Shown in pieces: positions 4,958 to 5,211 of a stretch of 5,211 nucleotides of DNA; position 1 is the first letter of the stretch, and each line of letters opens with the position of its first letter. Location of the stretch: contig PUPA01000212.1 in the NCBI GenBank assembly GCA_003552885.1, positions 1 through 5,211 on the forward strand, read 5' to 3'. The notes under the pieces are model-generated. The model saw only the letters and a list, made by a program, of their open reading frames with translations, ran no database searches and had not been told where the DNA came from. A program made the translations under genes and the position numbers. The DNA comes from Natrialbaceae archaeon (lineage in GTDB: Archaea > Halobacteriota > Halobacteria > Halobacteriales > Natrialbaceae).

Positions 4958-5211
4958 GTGACGACGAACGACCAGTGGCTCCGGCTTCTCGCGGAGATGG
5001 AGGCGATCGCAGCGGAGTACGAGGAAGACGGCTGGGAGACGCTGTCGATCGCCGCGGGCGACGCTGCGGCGGTCGGCCCGGAGAACGGCCACGTCGACGG
5101 GCACGGCTACGTCTACGTCGTCCCCGGCGACGACGCCGCGGCGTTCGAGGAGCTGTTCGTCCCGGCGGGATTTCCCCGCACGGAGGTCTACCGGGCGACG
5201 ACGGCGACACA
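4958..5211 (+). CDS. haloarchaeal conserved protein, 5' part (DUF7529-like)
   Basis: A frame opens at GTG 4958 and stays open for 84 codons to the window edge, so the C-terminus is missing. The peptide begins MTTNDQWLRLLAEMEAIAAEYEEDGW (written here as M TTNDQWLRLL, then AEMEAIAAEY, then EEDGW). It continues with ETLSIAAGDAAAVGPENG, then a short beta-rich part with YVYVVPGDDAAAFEELF and TEVYRA. It is acidic and soluble-looking, with a helical start (about 5-25) and no signal peptide or membrane segment. The sequence pattern (W..L..M...A.EY...GWE.L...GD, later VPGD and EVYRA) resembles a haloarchaeal family that I recall as DUF7529, but I am not certain of that name. An in-frame ATG occurs at codon 14, but the promoter element 28 bases before the GTG and the conserved helix before that ATG favour GTG. 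Function unknown. It follows the tRNA terminator and has its own promoter. Confidence 0.75.
   Translation, partial: MTTNDQWLRLLAEMEAIAAEYEEDGWETLSIAAGDAAAVGPENGHVDGHGYVYVVPGDDAAAFEELFVPAGFPRTEVYRATTAT

Overview
The window looks like chromosomal DNA of a haloarchaeon. It is very GC-rich, its proteins are strongly acidic and poor in lysine, two of the small or membrane proteins match families I know only from Halobacteria, and several genes have an AT-rich promoter element about 27-28 bases before the start codon, as expected for leaderless archaeal mRNAs. Nothing indicates a phage, insertion sequence, plasmid or CRISPR array.

Layout. Positions 1-188 hold no clear gene; one weak minus-strand ORF start may run off the left edge. 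Three minus-strand genes follow: a glutamine-synthetase-fold ligase (189-1541) with its own promoter, a CPBP-type intramembrane protease homologue (1639-2337), and a small DUF5789-type protein (2341-2607). The last two are separated by 3 bases and are probably one operon transcribed from 2607 leftward. A divergent intergenic region (2608-2952) contains two tandem arrays: a degenerate 19-bp array next to the operon promoter, and a clean 27-bp array (2776-2900) built from 9-bp blocks. Rightward genes follow: a four-helix membrane protein with a cysteine-rich C-terminal module (2953-3891), a fused double-domain glyoxalase-I-like protein (3946-4734), a tRNA-Ser(CGA) gene (4781-4865) with promoter and T-tract terminator, and the 5' part of a haloarchaeal conserved gene (4958-5211) cut by the window edge.

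How the genes relate. I see no single pathway. The GS-like enzyme is closer to FluG/gamma-glutamyl-amide ligases than to ammonia-assimilating GlnA, because the flap glutamate is replaced by tryptophan. The double VOC protein keeps all four glyoxalase-I metal ligands in both halves and probably handles a methylglyoxal-thiol adduct. The rest are housekeeping or lineage-specific genes. The parts most worth a second look are the 27-bp array between the divergent promoters, the repeated promoter geometry, and the altered active-site residues of the GS-like and CPBP proteins.
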